A DNA stretch of 64,000 bases from Fibrisoma limi BUZ 3 (GCF_000296815.2 NZ_CAIT01000006.1:502777-566776); one strand, 5' to 3'; shown: positions 43,795 through 53,489, counted from the stretch's first letter. The notes: a model not told the origin generated them from the sequence alone. A program made the numbers and translations.

Positions 43795-44631
43795 ATGAAA
43801 CGATACATCCTGCATACGCCCTTTAACATCTATCATTTTGAAGCCGGGACCTGGATGCACGCCGTCCACCGGCATACCTACTTCGAAATCATTTTTATCA
43901 TAAAAGGCCACGGCCTTCACCATATCAACGGCAATACGTTTGGCTACTCGGCAGGTGATGTGTTTTTATTAGGACCGGATGATTATCATGAGTTTGTCAT
44001 TGAGGAGCTAACCGAGTTCTGCTTTATTCGCTTCAATGAATCGATGTATAAGCAATTGCTGGGGAATGTTGAGCGCACCGGGCAGTCGGCCATCAAAACC
44101 TTGCTGACGACCTCTTCCCAGAGTCGGGGTTCCCTTGTCTCCGACAAAGTGGAGAAGCAGAAACTGCACGCCCTGCTGACGGTGATGCAACATGAATATG
44201 CCGATCAGCAGTCGGCGCACTTTGCTGGAATTCGGGATTGCCTGTTGCAAAGTATGCTCATCATTCTGGCCCGAAACCTGTTTAATCAAACCCCTGTCAG
44301 GCCATTCGTGACCGATTCGGTGGAAGCTATCCTGCTGTATATCCGGCAGCACATCTATCAGCCCAATGCGCTAAGTATTGATCATCTGGCGGATGTATTT
44401 CACTACGCCCCGACCTACATTAGCCTGTTGTTTAAAAAGCAGACCGGCGAGTCGCTCAAGCAGTATATCATCCGATACAAGATGAAACTTATTGAAGCCC
44501 GGTTGCTGTATAGTTCGCTAAGCTTAGGCCAGATTGCCGATGAATTTGGCTACACGGATACCAGTCACTTCTGTAAGCAGTTCAAAAAGTATACGGGCAG
44601 TACGCCAAGTACGTTCCGCAGAAGGAGTTAA
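43795..44631 (+). CDS. AraC family transcriptional regulator (cupin N-terminus)
   Basis: The ATG at 43795 gives 278 residues beginning MKRYILHTPFNIYHFEAG; in-frame ATGs upstream (43609, 43765) would overlap the divergent DUF1080 gene or its promoter. The N-terminal half is a cupin sensor (HRHTYFEIIFIIKGHGLHHINGN) and the C-terminal half an AraC HTH (LSIDHLADVFHYAPTYISLLFKKQTG, then IADEFGYTDTSHFCKQFKKYTG with P-S-T-F-R-R-R). It likely controls the divergent DUF1080 gene, a common arrangement for sugar-responsive regulators. Ligand unknown. Confidence 0.88.
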   Translation: MKRYILHTPFNIYHFEAGTWMHAVHRHTYFEIIFIIKGHGLHHINGNTFGYSAGDVFLLGPDDYHEFVIEELTEFCFIRFNESMYKQLLGNVERTGQSAIKTLLTTSSQSRGSLVSDKVEKQKLHALLTVMQHEYADQQSAHFAGIRDCLLQSMLIILARNLFNQTPVRPFVTDSVEAILLYIRQHIYQPNALSIDHLADVFHYAPTYISLLFKKQTGESLKQYIIRYKMKLIEARLLYSSLSLGQIADEFGYTDTSHFCKQFKKYTGSTPSTFRRRS

Positions 44632-44644
44632 CAGGTAAGCGGAT

Positions 44645-44677
44645 AAAGCAGGCCACTACCATGCGGCCCGGCTTTTT
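44645..44677 (+). terminator. Terminator of the AraC gene
   Basis: An imperfect stem AAAGCAGGCC with GGCCCGGCTTT, loop of ~10 bp, followed by TTT. It is 13 bp past the AraC stop. Confidence 0.55.
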
Positions 44678-44788
44678 GCGGTAACGGGGACTGGAAGAAG
44701 GATGCATGGCCACGCTCTTGAGAAAATTGACACAGCCAGTTGATGCTACGGCTCCTATTCAACGGAACAGGGGCTGAAATTAAAAAAA

Positions 44789-44818
44789 GCCGGTCCAGCA
44801 ATACCATGCTGAGCCGGC
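44789..44818 (-). terminator. Terminator of the downstream lipoprotein gene
   Basis: GCCGGTCCAGCA (44789-44800) and TGCTGAGCCGGC (44807-44818) pair with two mismatches; on the minus strand the hairpin is followed by TTTTTTTAATTT. It lies 24 bp past the lipoprotein stop at 44842. Confidence 0.75.
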
Positions 44819-44841
44819 CCGGTTGTGGCGTGGAAAGAAAA

Positions 44842-45225
44842 CTACTTTCGGGCTATGATCACGACCCGATCATTATTCGTATCGGTGATGTCGAACCTGA
44901 ACTGCGTGCCGTCAATATCCCCGACGAGTTCGTTGTCGACATACATATCGTACGTTTTGCCACTGGCCTTTCGAACGTCCACCTGAAACGTATCGAGCGA
45001 CTGACCGTTCAGGGTTATATCAACGTCGTAAGCTGCGTTTGACACTTTCGCTACCCGTACCGTTCCTGGAACGGAGTTGTTGGTGGTTGAGTTAAACCGG
45101 ACGGATGTAACCCGGTACGTTCCACTCAGATCAGGTTCCGGATCCGTATCATCTTTGCCCCCTTTTTCCGGTAAACAGGCGGACACGGTTAATAACATCA
45201 GCAGGGCAATCCACAGATTTTTCAT
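44842..45225 (-). CDS. Hypothetical lipoprotein
   Basis: The ATG at 45225 gives 127 residues (frame extends to 45261 without a signal). The lipobox LLTVSAC is followed by an acidic linker (LPEKGGKDDTDPEPD) and a beta-rich domain LSGTYRVTSVRFNS with a C-terminal FDITDTNNDRVVIIARK. The architecture matches the lipoprotein at 34708-35142, but sequence identity is low. Function unknown. A second lipoprotein gene follows upstream on the same strand after 60 bp. Confidence 0.65.
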   Translation of the reverse strand: MKNLWIALLMLLTVSACLPEKGGKDDTDPEPDLSGTYRVTSVRFNSTTNNSVPGTVRVAKVSNAAYDVDITLNGQSLDTFQVDVRKASGKTYDMYVDNELVGDIDGTQFRFDITDTNNDRVVIIARK

Positions 45226-45285
45226 AAAGGGGATGGCTATTGGTGAACAGACTGAATTCATGTCGATGGTAACTCAATGAAGGAA

Positions 45286-46116
45286 TTACAACAGGAGATA
45301 CAGCAGAATCACACCGGCCGCGACAATTCCGGCTACCATCCCTCCAAGCGCGAGCCCTTTGCCTTTGAACCGGTTTGGTTCCCTGCGAATACGCGTTAAA
45401 CTAATGGCTCCGAAAACGATGGCTGCTGCTCCCAACAGAAAGGCCCCGTAGCCAGTCAGAATGGCTAGCCCGCCCGTAGCGATGGCCACAATTGCGAACG
45501 GGTCAGTACGCGGGCCGTCGTTTTGAGCGTTGGTCGGGCTGTCGTAGGAGCTTCGATTGCTCCCGGATGAATTGCTGGGAGAAGTAGACGATGAAAAGCG
45601 TTCGACATCGCCGTTCGTATACTTGATGCTGAGTACGTCGCGCTTGGAGATAGTATAGTCGGGACCATCGGGCCGGTCGCACTTCTTGTACTTGATCTCA
45701 TTGACGCCCACTTCCTTGATCTTGGCTTCAACGACATCGCCGTTTCGCAACACGATCTGGTCGCACTGGGGCGGGGCAATTTTCTTCAGCAGTGTCGCTT
45801 TTAACCGGGTTCTGAACGAAGGCCGACTTGCTTTTGTGGCGGCTTTGGGGGCAACCGTTGCGGGAGCCAGCGTCGGGATGGATGTGGTTTCTTCCCATAC
45901 CCGTTTGGTCGGGGTTGGAACATCGTCAGCCGCCGAAGCCGTCAGGGTAGGGTCAACCGGTGGCGCCGGAGCCGGTTCATTGACCGCCATACGCTGGGCC
46001 GCCGGATGGGGAGTCGGCGTAAAATACGCATACGGCGCACGCTGACAGGCGGATAAGGTACCAAGCCATGCTACAGTGAGCAGGAGGCTAATTCTACGGA
46101 GGAATACAGTCTGCAT
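45286..46116 (-). CDS. Lipoprotein with DUF4190-like membrane tail
   Basis: The 276-residue product has a lipobox (LGTLSAC), a Pro/Ala-rich disordered linker (~20-105), a small domain CDQIVLRNGDVVEAKIKEVGVNEIKYKKCDRPDGPDYTISKRDVLSIKYTNGDVERF (about 118-173) resembling secreted beta-barrel modules of Bacteroidota, a Ser/Asn-rich spacer, and two C-terminal hydrophobic helices of the DUF4190 type (IVAIATGGLAILTGYGAFLLGAAAIVFGAISLTRI and GMVAGIVAAGVILLYLLL). Having both a lipid anchor and membrane helices is odd: the lipobox may be a plain signal sequence. Function unknown. Confidence 0.7.
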   Translation of the reverse strand: MQTVFLRRISLLLTVAWLGTLSACQRAPYAYFTPTPHPAAQRMAVNEPAPAPPVDPTLTASAADDVPTPTKRVWEETTSIPTLAPATVAPKAATKASRPSFRTRLKATLLKKIAPPQCDQIVLRNGDVVEAKIKEVGVNEIKYKKCDRPDGPDYTISKRDVLSIKYTNGDVERFSSSTSPSNSSGSNRSSYDSPTNAQNDGPRTDPFAIVAIATGGLAILTGYGAFLLGAAAIVFGAISLTRIRREPNRFKGKGLALGGMVAGIVAAGVILLYLLL

Positions 46117-46425
46117 ACGGTTAATTGGTTATAACAGGCGAATGAAGAAGTAGAATTGTCCAGAGACCCGAACGACAATCACCTGGGCAAAACTACCGGC
46201 TGGGGGTAGGGTGAACAATACTTCATTTGTATGATTTTTAGCCGGCTGAAATCGCTGAAAAAGGTCTTTCCAGGCTCCGCTGGACGTAGCAGAACGGCCA
46301 CGTAACCGATCAGACCCGGGTGTTCAGGTGGGTATGGACAAAAAGGCGGAGAACTGGCCAATGCTGGCCGCTACGAATGTAGACCGGGTGGGCGGGTGTA
46401 GTCAATCGGCAACTCCGGGGCAATA
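46117..46425. other. Intergenic region, no gene seen
   Basis: This 309 bp gap between the sensor kinase 3' end and the DUF4190-like gene contains a CTACC/GGTAG hairpin near 46193-46209 and no convincing coding frame. A 60-codon minus frame at 46179-46361 has random-like composition. Confidence 0.4.
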
Positions 46426-48387
46426 CTACATTTGCAGTATGTTGGCCGTTGCCGAAAGCGGATACGGGTAGATTATTGCCACGGTGGTGCCACGCGGAGA
46501 TGATGAAATGGTGCAGCTACCGCCCGAATTGCTCATCCGGTTCTGCATGTTCGTCAGGCCGTTTCGCAGTCGGGTTCGTTCGTTTGGTTCAAAGCCGCGC
46601 CCGTTGTCGCTGACTTCAATGAGCAGCCGGTCGGTTTCGGGCCGAATGGTGAGCGATACCTCGGTGGCCTGCGCGTGTTTGACTACGTTGTGCAGCGCTT
46701 CCTTCACGGTCAGGAAAATGTTCCGCCGGTCCGTGCCCTGGATCGTGACCTCCTGGGGTGATTCGTGCACCTGGGTTCGTAAGTGCAGGGGCGTATTGTC
46801 GATGAATTCACTGGTGTAGGCCCGGGTATAGGCAATCAGGCCATTCAGGCTGTCGTTCCGGGTGTTCAGCGACCAGATGATCTCGTTCATGGTAGTGACC
46901 ATGTCGGCCGAAATCGTCGATATCTTTTCGACCTCCGGGGCGGTTTGGGTGCCCATTCGTGTCTTGACCACTTCGCTCAGCAACCCGATGGCCGTCAACG
47001 AAGCTCCGAGATCATCGTGCATCTCTTTGGAAATACGCAGTCGTTCTTTCTGCTGGCCCTGTAGTTCCGACTGCATGACGGCCAGCGAGTGAGCTCGCTG
47101 AGCGGCCAGCAACGCATTGTCAGACGCGCGCTGGCGCTGCCGTGAGTACTGATAAGCAAACACCAGGCTGCCAACCGCAACCAGTGCTACCAGGCCCGCA
47201 ATCAGTAGCCATAACTGCTGGCGTTGGTGCGCCTGAGCGAGCTGATCGATTTGCCGTTGTTTTTCGGTCAGTTTTTGCCGGGATTCTGCCTGGCGGAGTT
47301 TCAGTTCGTACTCTTCCAGCAGGGTTTTGGCCTCCAGGGTCGACAGCGAATCTTTCGTTTCAATGTATTTATCGTACCAGGGAATCGCTCCTTTGTAGTC
47401 CTTTAGGCCAAGGCTGGCGTTCGCGTACTCGCGGTAGATGTTCCTGAACTCCGACAGCCCCACCTTGTGCTGCCTGGCCAGTGCATACGCGTTGTCGAGC
47501 AGCGCTTTGGCCTGCCCGAACTGCTTCATTTCGTTGTACGTTTCGGCCAGGCCGGCCAGCAGGTGCAGTTCCTGAAGCGGGTTGTTCAATTCCCGGTTCA
47601 TCCGCAGGGCGCTCCGGTAGTAATAGAGCGACGAATCGAAATGGCTGAGTTCTTTGTGCAGGTTGCCGATATTACCGTACAGGCTGGTGAGAAAATGGAT
47701 GTCGTTGTCGGGTCTGAGCAGCGATTTGGTCCGCCGGAAATATGCCAGGGCCATGGGTAGCTGGTTTTGCTTGACGTAGACCGTGGCCATGCTGTGGTAA
47801 TCCAACGCAATCTCATGCTGGGGGCTTTTCGCGATCAGGTCGTACTTCAGCGCCCGGTTAAAATAGTCCAGCGCCTGCGGGTACAGCTTTTCGGCTTCGT
47901 ACATCAGGCCCAGATTCTGATAAAGAACCGCTGCCTTTTTGCGGTTCCTGTGCGCCAGCATGAAGGGTGCGGCTTTCTTGAAGTAGTAAATCGCTTCTTT
48001 GTTCTTCCCCTGAAACATCGCCGACTGGGCCAGGGAAAAATAGCACGTACTCCGGTACTGCTCCGACGTATCGCGCAAAGCTTTTTGCAGCCCTTCGGTC
48101 GCCAGTTTATGCGATTCCGTATGGCGTCCCAGCAAATCCAGCAGGTACGTTGTAAGCCGGATACTTTCGAAGTAGCCTTTCGTGTAGCCAATCCTTCGGG
48201 CGAAGGTATACGCTTTCTGATAGTCCAGAAGGGCTTTTTCGGGCTGCTGCATCTCAATGGCTTCCGCTTTTCGCAGCAGGGTCATGATGTAGCTGGTATC
48301 GCTGGGCGTCATAACCGACTGACCAACGCTACGCAGGTGAACGAGCAACAGAAAAGAGCCTAGAATAAGGAGTCGTTGAGCCAGCAT
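46426..48387 (-). CDS. TPR-containing sensor histidine kinase (HisKA_3), orphan
   Basis: The ATG at 48387 gives 653 residues with a signal peptide (LLILGSFLLLVHLRSVGQ); a GTG at 48402 is an alternative. Residues ~30-370 contain seven or so TPR repeats (ALLDYQKAYTFAR, AIYYFKKAAPFML, ALDYFNRALKYDL, ALAYFRRTKSLL, SLYYYRSALRMN). A coiled coil and a transmembrane segment (LWLLIAGLVALVAVGSLVFAY) precede the kinase core: QKERLRISKEMHDDLGASLT with His457, and an ATPase with VKEALHNVVKHA and DNGRGFEPN, GLTNMQNRM. No response regulator is next to it. The two TPR kinases in the window are of similar size and domain order. Confidence 0.9.
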   Translation of the reverse strand: MLAQRLLILGSFLLLVHLRSVGQSVMTPSDTSYIMTLLRKAEAIEMQQPEKALLDYQKAYTFARRIGYTKGYFESIRLTTYLLDLLGRHTESHKLATEGLQKALRDTSEQYRSTCYFSLAQSAMFQGKNKEAIYYFKKAAPFMLAHRNRKKAAVLYQNLGLMYEAEKLYPQALDYFNRALKYDLIAKSPQHEIALDYHSMATVYVKQNQLPMALAYFRRTKSLLRPDNDIHFLTSLYGNIGNLHKELSHFDSSLYYYRSALRMNRELNNPLQELHLLAGLAETYNEMKQFGQAKALLDNAYALARQHKVGLSEFRNIYREYANASLGLKDYKGAIPWYDKYIETKDSLSTLEAKTLLEEYELKLRQAESRQKLTEKQRQIDQLAQAHQRQQLWLLIAGLVALVAVGSLVFAYQYSRQRQRASDNALLAAQRAHSLAVMQSELQGQQKERLRISKEMHDDLGASLTAIGLLSEVVKTRMGTQTAPEVEKISTISADMVTTMNEIIWSLNTRNDSLNGLIAYTRAYTSEFIDNTPLHLRTQVHESPQEVTIQGTDRRNIFLTVKEALHNVVKHAQATEVSLTIRPETDRLLIEVSDNGRGFEPNERTRLRNGLTNMQNRMSNSGGSCTISSSPRGTTVAIIYPYPLSATANILQM

Positions 48388-48497
48388 CAGAAAGGTTTTC
48401 ACTGTACCGTTGCCAGACAAAGATACAGAGGCCGTCGCAATGTCCGACTTTTCCGATGGTGTTTCAGGAAGTAAACCCGCCCGTACGTAGTGACTAT

Positions 48498-49499
48498 TCA
48501 GTGTTTGGCGGCCTGCTGCATTACGTTCTTGAAAAACTGACCCTGCCGGGTGGGGGTGTAGTTCCAGTCGGTGAACATCATGGGAGCCCACTGTGGGTCG
48601 AATACCCAAACGATGTACGAAATGCCGTGGGTGTCGCAGTACCGGGTGATGGCATCGCCGTACGATTCGTCGCTGATAACCGGTACGTGCGCGCCTTTTT
48701 CATCGGCGGCACTAAATCCGATTTCGGTCAGCACCAACGGGTATTTCTGCGCCACGAACCCCCAGTCGGCTGTCCATTTGGCTTCCCACGGCTTGTCGCG
48801 TTTCATCGGGTAGGGGTGGCTGACGTAGGCGATACCTTCGGCCTGAATGGGATTCTGCGCTACGTCTTTCAGGTCGTACGCCCAGTTAAAGCCGGCCACC
48901 AGCGGAATGGTTTTCGACCCGTTGGCCCGGATGATCGTGATGGTTTCTTCCATGAGCTTCTTCCACTCGGCCCAGCTACAGGTACCCAGTTTACCACCCA
49001 TTACGGTCGGCTCATTGAACAGCTCGAAGAACGCCACCGTCGGGTTATCCTTGTAATGGTCGGACATGGTCCGCCAGAACTCGAAGGTTTCCTTTTGCGT
49101 GGTTTCGTAAATCGGGCTCTGGTACATCTCGTTTTTCAGGTTGCCGATGCTGTGCCAGTCGATAACCACGTACATACCGAGTTCACCGGCCCAGGCTACC
49201 CCTTTGTCCAGGAGCTCGAGGTATTGCTGCTGCCCGCGTCGACGCCAGGCTGGTGGGTGTACCGGAAACCGAACGAGCGTAGCGCCCCAGCGTTTCATCT
49301 CTTCAAAATAGGACTTATCCCAGTGGCCGGACTTGTCCAGCTTGTCGGGATCACTGGCGTTCAGGCCCCGAAAAACGAGCGTTTTGCCGTCGGCCGTTAC
49401 GAATTTGTTGCCCTGAACACGTAGCTGGCTGAGCCTGTGCGTTGTCTGCGCCAGCGCCTGAAACGCAACAAAAAGCAGTATAAACAGCTTGAGGGGCAT
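48498..49499 (-). CDS. GH5 family glycoside hydrolase, secreted
   Basis: The ATG at 49499 gives 333 residues with the signal MPLKLFILLFVAFQALAQ. The GH5 fold is shown by LVFRGLNASD, WGATLVRFPVHP, YVVIDWHS, FFELFNEPTVMGG with Glu163 (acid/base), SHPYP, and PLVLTEIGFS with Glu259 (nucleophile). Members hydrolyse beta-1,4-glucans, mannans or related polymers. A second GH5 gene with a different sequence (Tat signal) is at 62000-63148. It lies 110 bp upstream of the TPR sensor kinase start, on the same strand. Confidence 0.9.
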   Translation of the reverse strand: MPLKLFILLFVAFQALAQTTHRLSQLRVQGNKFVTADGKTLVFRGLNASDPDKLDKSGHWDKSYFEEMKRWGATLVRFPVHPPAWRRRGQQQYLELLDKGVAWAGELGMYVVIDWHSIGNLKNEMYQSPIYETTQKETFEFWRTMSDHYKDNPTVAFFELFNEPTVMGGKLGTCSWAEWKKLMEETITIIRANGSKTIPLVAGFNWAYDLKDVAQNPIQAEGIAYVSHPYPMKRDKPWEAKWTADWGFVAQKYPLVLTEIGFSAADEKGAHVPVISDESYGDAITRYCDTHGISYIVWVFDPQWAPMMFTDWNYTPTRQGQFFKNVMQQAAKH

Positions 49500-49808
49500 G
49501 AATTTTATAGCAGGACCGGTAGTCCGCTTAGCAGAGAGCAGTTGAATTGGATGAGCCATTTCAGGCAGGTCGTCAGGATTTAGCGGGCAAGTATACAAAC
49601 ATTGCCGAACAATTTAACCAGGCTGATCGACGTCCGACGCTGGACTAAGCCGAACCGCAGGTAGCTGGCCGCGAATCTGATGTAGGGTTGGTAGATATTC
49701 AGTAGAATTAATGGAGTAAATAAGATAATCCTTTGTAGTTGTGGGCTACTAGGGGAACGATAGGTAACTGGTTGATCGTTGACCGACGTAATAAAGGTAG
49801 GTTTGACT

Positions 49809-51044
49809 ATGACACGCCGTCAGCAGTTTAGTATTATTCTGATTTTGGGGACACTGTCCACCATCAGCCCTTTTTCGATCGACATGTATCTGCCGGGGTT
49901 TCCGGCTATTGCCAGTGATCTGAACACGTCGATTGCTCAGGTGCAGTTGTCGCTGACGGCCTATCTGGTTGGAATTTCGGTTGGGCAGCTTCTGTACGGG
50001 CCTTTGCTGGATCGGTTTGGGCGGAAGCTGCCGCTCTATGCCGGGCTGGGCGTGTATGTGCTGGCCTCCCTGGGCTGCGCAGTGAGTACGTCGATCGAAA
50101 CCCTGATTCTGATGCGGCTATTGCAGGCGCTCGGGGGCTGCGTTGGTATGGTGGCGGCTCAGGCGCTGGTGCGCGATCTGTTTCCCGTCGATCAGACGGC
50201 GCAGGTCTTTTCGCTGCTCACGCTGGTAATCGCGGTTTCACCGATGATTGCGCCAACGGTGGGCGGGTACGCAACGGTGTTGTTTGGCTGGCACTCGATT
50301 TTCGTCATCCTCGCCGTTATCACAGCCTTGATTCTGCTTGCTATCGTTTATGTGCTTCCCAACGGGCGCCAGGCCGATGCGTCCATATCGCTGCGGCCCC
50401 AGGCGGTGCTAGGTAACTTTTATACGGTTATCCGGCAACCGCAGTTCCTGACGTATGCGCTGGTGGGTGGCATTGCTTCAGCGGCTCCATTCGCGTACAT
50501 CTCCGGTTCGCCAGACGTATTTATGAACATCTACAAAGTCAGTGAGCAGGAATACGGCTGGATCTTCGCTGTTCTGGCCATTGCCATTCTGGCACCGAAT
50601 CAGTTAAACCATGTCCTCCTGAAACGATACAGCAATCAGCAGCTTGTCTCAACAACGTTGGTGTATCAATCCGTGGTCGGGTTCTTTCTGGTCCTCGGTA
50701 CCTGGGCGGGGTGGTATAACCTGTACGGCTTGCTGGGCGTACTGTTCCTGTTTCTGCTTGGTCAGGGATTGGTGGCACCAAACTCGGCCGCGCTGACGCT
50801 GGCACCTTTTGTTCGGCATACGGGCAGTGCTGTCGCCCTGATGGGAAGCTTCCGAATGGGCGTCGGGGCGTTGGTGTCTGCGCTGGTCAGCGTTCTGCAT
50901 AACAACACGGCGCTGCCGATGGTGGGCGTCATGGCCGGCTGTATTTTTAGTGGTTTTCTTATACTGTTGCTTGGACAGCGGGCCATCCGGTATCGCAGCC
51001 AGCACACCGATGTCGGCGAGTCGATTGCCGAAGCTACGTTGTAG
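49809..51044 (+). CDS. Bcr/CflA family MFS multidrug efflux transporter
   Basis: The ATG at 49809 gives 411 residues with ~12 transmembrane segments; a second in-frame ATG is at 49779. The Bcr/CflA group signature is ISPFSIDMYLPGFPAIASDL followed by GQLLYGPLLDRFGRKLP and LQALGGCVGMVAAQALVRDLF. The group exports bicyclomycin, chloramphenicol, sulfonamides and some peptides. The gene converges with a DUF1080 gene and is separated by a 17 bp-arm palindrome. The actual substrate is not deducible. Confidence 0.9.
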   Translation: MTRRQQFSIILILGTLSTISPFSIDMYLPGFPAIASDLNTSIAQVQLSLTAYLVGISVGQLLYGPLLDRFGRKLPLYAGLGVYVLASLGCAVSTSIETLILMRLLQALGGCVGMVAAQALVRDLFPVDQTAQVFSLLTLVIAVSPMIAPTVGGYATVLFGWHSIFVILAVITALILLAIVYVLPNGRQADASISLRPQAVLGNFYTVIRQPQFLTYALVGGIASAAPFAYISGSPDVFMNIYKVSEQEYGWIFAVLAIAILAPNQLNHVLLKRYSNQQLVSTTLVYQSVVGFFLVLGTWAGWYNLYGLLGVLFLFLLGQGLVAPNSAALTLAPFVRHTGSAVALMGSFRMGVGALVSALVSVLHNNTALPMVGVMAGCIFSGFLILLLGQRAIRYRSQHTDVGESIAEATL

Positions 51045-51051
51045 GCGTAAC

Positions 51052-51102
51052 AGCAAGTAATCTCCGCTGTCTGAAGCTTGTGCATAGCGGAGATTACTTG
51101 CT
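51052..51102. terminator. Perfect 17 bp inverted repeat between convergent genes
   Basis: AGCAAGTAATCTCCGCT (51052-51068) pairs perfectly with AGCGGAGATTACTTGCT (51086-51102). It separates the efflux gene (+) from the DUF1080 gene (-). Confidence 0.7.
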
Positions 51103-51112
51103 CACAAGCCTC

Positions 51113-51904
51113 CTAAAAATTTGTATCCGCTTTTTTGAAGTCCATTTCTTTAATCCAGATATTCCGGTAGAGTACGTCGTGGCCTTCCGCCTGAAGTTTC
51201 AGGCCACCGGGCGTATCAGTGATGCCCTTGCCGCCGTCGTTCCCTCCATCTATGCCGGAGTTGGGACCGCCCCATACCTGACTGATCGGCTGGTTGGTAT
51301 GTACCTTCTTGCCGTTGAAGTACATCGTCACCATCGCGGGTTCGGAACGCTTACCATCCTGAAAACGAGCGGCCCGGAACTGAATGTCGTAGGCGTTCCA
51401 CTTGCCGACGCCGTTGTAGGCGTAATACGGCGATGGTGTTTCGTTGATAACAGCCCCCATACCATGTGAGGTTGTATCGCCATCAACGATCTGCATCTCG
51501 TATCGATTCTGGAGATAGACACCACTGTTACCGCCCGGCTTGCTGATGTAGAATTCGACGTGTAGCCGGAAATCACGGTACGGTTTCTTCGTTACGATAT
51601 CAGCGGCCCCGTATTTACCACCCGCAGCGGCCGGGTCGTTGGTGTTCATAACCATACCGGGGCCGGCCGGATCTTTCTGGATTTCCCATTTGATTGGCAG
51701 ACTCGCGGCCAGACGAGGACCTTGCCAGTACGTCCACTTTTCGTCGAGCATCTGTCGGGAACCATCAAACAGGACTTCGGCACCCTTCGGTGCTTTAGCG
51801 CCGATGCCCACCGGCTCTTTGGCGTTCGGGATCATGGACACGGTAACGGCAAGCAGCAGTAAGGCAGGAAGTGGGTTAATGGGTTTGTGAGGGAATAAGC
51901 GCAT
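51113..51904 (-). CDS. DUF1080 (3-keto-disaccharide hydrolase-type) protein
   Basis: This 263-residue protein has a hydrophobic signal (LPALLLLAVTVSMIPNA). The DUF1080 pattern is present: GAEVLFDGSRQMLDEKWTYWQG, DFRLHVEFYISKPGGNSGVYLQNRYEMQIVDG, VGKWNAYDIQFRAARF, HTNQPISQVWGGPNSGIDGG, and LKLQAEGHDVLYRNIWIKE. It differs from the DUF1080 protein at 42804 by having the full GGNSGVYLQNRYE motif, so the two are paralogues of separate subgroups. Both probably act on keto-sugar or disaccharide substrates in the periplasm. Confidence 0.9.
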   Translation of the reverse strand: MRLFPHKPINPLPALLLLAVTVSMIPNAKEPVGIGAKAPKGAEVLFDGSRQMLDEKWTYWQGPRLAASLPIKWEIQKDPAGPGMVMNTNDPAAAGGKYGAADIVTKKPYRDFRLHVEFYISKPGGNSGVYLQNRYEMQIVDGDTTSHGMGAVINETPSPYYAYNGVGKWNAYDIQFRAARFQDGKRSEPAMVTMYFNGKKVHTNQPISQVWGGPNSGIDGGNDGGKGITDTPGGLKLQAEGHDVLYRNIWIKEMDFKKADTNF

Positions 51905-52127
51905 GGAGTTGAGAGTTGTTGTGCGTGATTAAAAGGTAAAAATAGGGGGTAAAAGAAGCCATTCGCGTAATTGACACCAGGAAGGCCGTAGGCTTGACCC
52001 GTCAATAAATGGCCCGTTGCAATCAGGTCGTTGTCGTCATCAGCTACGGCGCGAGTTAAACTTACCCTGTGCTAGTAACAGTTCGCCCATACAGGGCTTT
52101 AGTTAGAAGGTAGTTGCCTTGGCCTTC

Positions 52128-53489
52128 CTACTGCTTCTCCAGCTTCTTCAATTCCTTCTGGATGTAGGCTTTCGACAGCCAGTTTGTGCCCATCATGACG
52201 CCCTCGATAGTTCGGGTCTGGTTGATGTCGGTTAGGGGGTTGCCGTTGAGCAGGACCAGATCCGATACGTTGCCGGTCCTGATCGTACCTGAATCCGGTT
52301 TGTTGAGATATGACGCTACGTTGACCGTACCGGTGCGCAGGGTTTGATAGGGTGTCAGGCCCGCATCAACCATGTACTTCATCTCGTGGTGAATCGAAAA
52401 GCCCGGCACGTTGAAGACCTGGGGCGCGTCGGAGCCGAGCAGTAGGTCGACGCCGTTTTTCTGGCATTCGGCGATGAGTTTCCGGCGAACCTGAATCAGT
52501 TTTTCCGCGTGTTCTTTCGAGAAGTTGGGGTTACTGTTGTAGCTGGTCTTCGCCCGCTCCCAACTTTGAACTTCCTGTGGCTTCATGTATTTCATCTCCG
52601 GATCGTCGGTAAATTCACTCGCCGGAAGCGGAGACAGCCACCGTTCGGCCAGCGCCTGCGTCGGCACAACCCGGACCTTGTTCTGGCGCAGCCCGTTCAT
52701 CAGCTTCGGTATTTGGCTGTCGTCGGCGCGGTAAGCAATCCAGGAGCCAAACAATCCGGTTTCCTGTTCGGCCAGGGTGTCGATGCCCGGCGTTAACGCT
52801 TCTACAAAGCCGTCGAGGTGGTCGATGGACGAATATTTTGCGTCAATGGCCCGCCAGACACCCACGTTGAACGATACGTGGCCGACGAACGGAATCCCAA
52901 CTTCCTGCGCGGTTTTGGCAATGGCCGGAAAGGTCTGGTTGGTCAGGCCAGGGTGCAGTTTAAGAAAATCGTACCCGGCGGCTTTCTGCTCCCGAACCAT
53001 TTCGGCACCTCGCTCGGGCGTTTTGACCGACTGGCCGTTGAACGACGGACCGGTGGCGTAAAAATGCGGTCCCAGAATCTCTCCGTTGTTGATTTTGCTG
53101 CGTAGTTCAAGGTGTTTGGGGTGGCCCAGCATGCCCCGGATGGTGGTGATGCCATTCGTAAGATACAGCATCAGAACTTCCTTCATCGGCTCAATGTCGT
53201 CGATGGGCGGTACGTGCGCGTGCATTTCGGCCCAGCCGGGCATCAGGTATTTGCCGTTGGCATTGATGACCAGCGCATCCCGGCCGAACCTGACGCTGGA
53301 CGCGTTACCCATTGCCGTTATTTTTCCGTTGCGGACAACCACCGTCTGGTTCTCCAGCACCCGTTCGCGATCCATCGGAATTACGTTGACCCCCTGGAAC
53401 ACGATGTCGCGCTGGCGATTGCTGACCAGTTCCTGCGCGAAGGAGGAGGTGGTAATGCCGATTAGAAAAACAAGTAGTAAGTGTCGCAT
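52128..53489 (-). CDS. Secreted amidohydrolase
   Basis: The 453-residue protein has a signal peptide (LLVFLIGITTSSFAQ). The amidohydrolase fold is seen as GWAEMHAHVPP (HxH metal site), FVGHVSFNVG (second-sphere His), LIAECQKNGVDLLLGSDAPQV with the catalytic Asp, and the N-terminal IVFQGVNVIPMDRERVLENQTVVVRNGKI. Members cleave imides, peptides, or cyclic amides. There is no clear clue to substrate here. A hairpin repeat separates it from the next minus-strand gene. Confidence 0.87.
   Translation of the reverse strand: MRHLLLVFLIGITTSSFAQELVSNRQRDIVFQGVNVIPMDRERVLENQTVVVRNGKITAMGNASSVRFGRDALVINANGKYLMPGWAEMHAHVPPIDDIEPMKEVLMLYLTNGITTIRGMLGHPKHLELRSKINNGEILGPHFYATGPSFNGQSVKTPERGAEMVREQKAAGYDFLKLHPGLTNQTFPAIAKTAQEVGIPFVGHVSFNVGVWRAIDAKYSSIDHLDGFVEALTPGIDTLAEQETGLFGSWIAYRADDSQIPKLMNGLRQNKVRVVPTQALAERWLSPLPASEFTDDPEMKYMKPQEVQSWERAKTSYNSNPNFSKEHAEKLIQVRRKLIAECQKNGVDLLLGSDAPQVFNVPGFSIHHEMKYMVDAGLTPYQTLRTGTVNVASYLNKPDSGTIRTGNVSDLVLLNGNPLTDINQTRTIEGVMMGTNWLSKAYIQKELKKLEKQ

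Noticed and set aside
48456-49424. 322-codon open frame on the plus strand opposite the GH5 gene
   Set aside because: It lies wholly antisense to a GH5 gene with clear catalytic motifs, and its product has no protein-like features. It is a by-product of GC-rich codon use.
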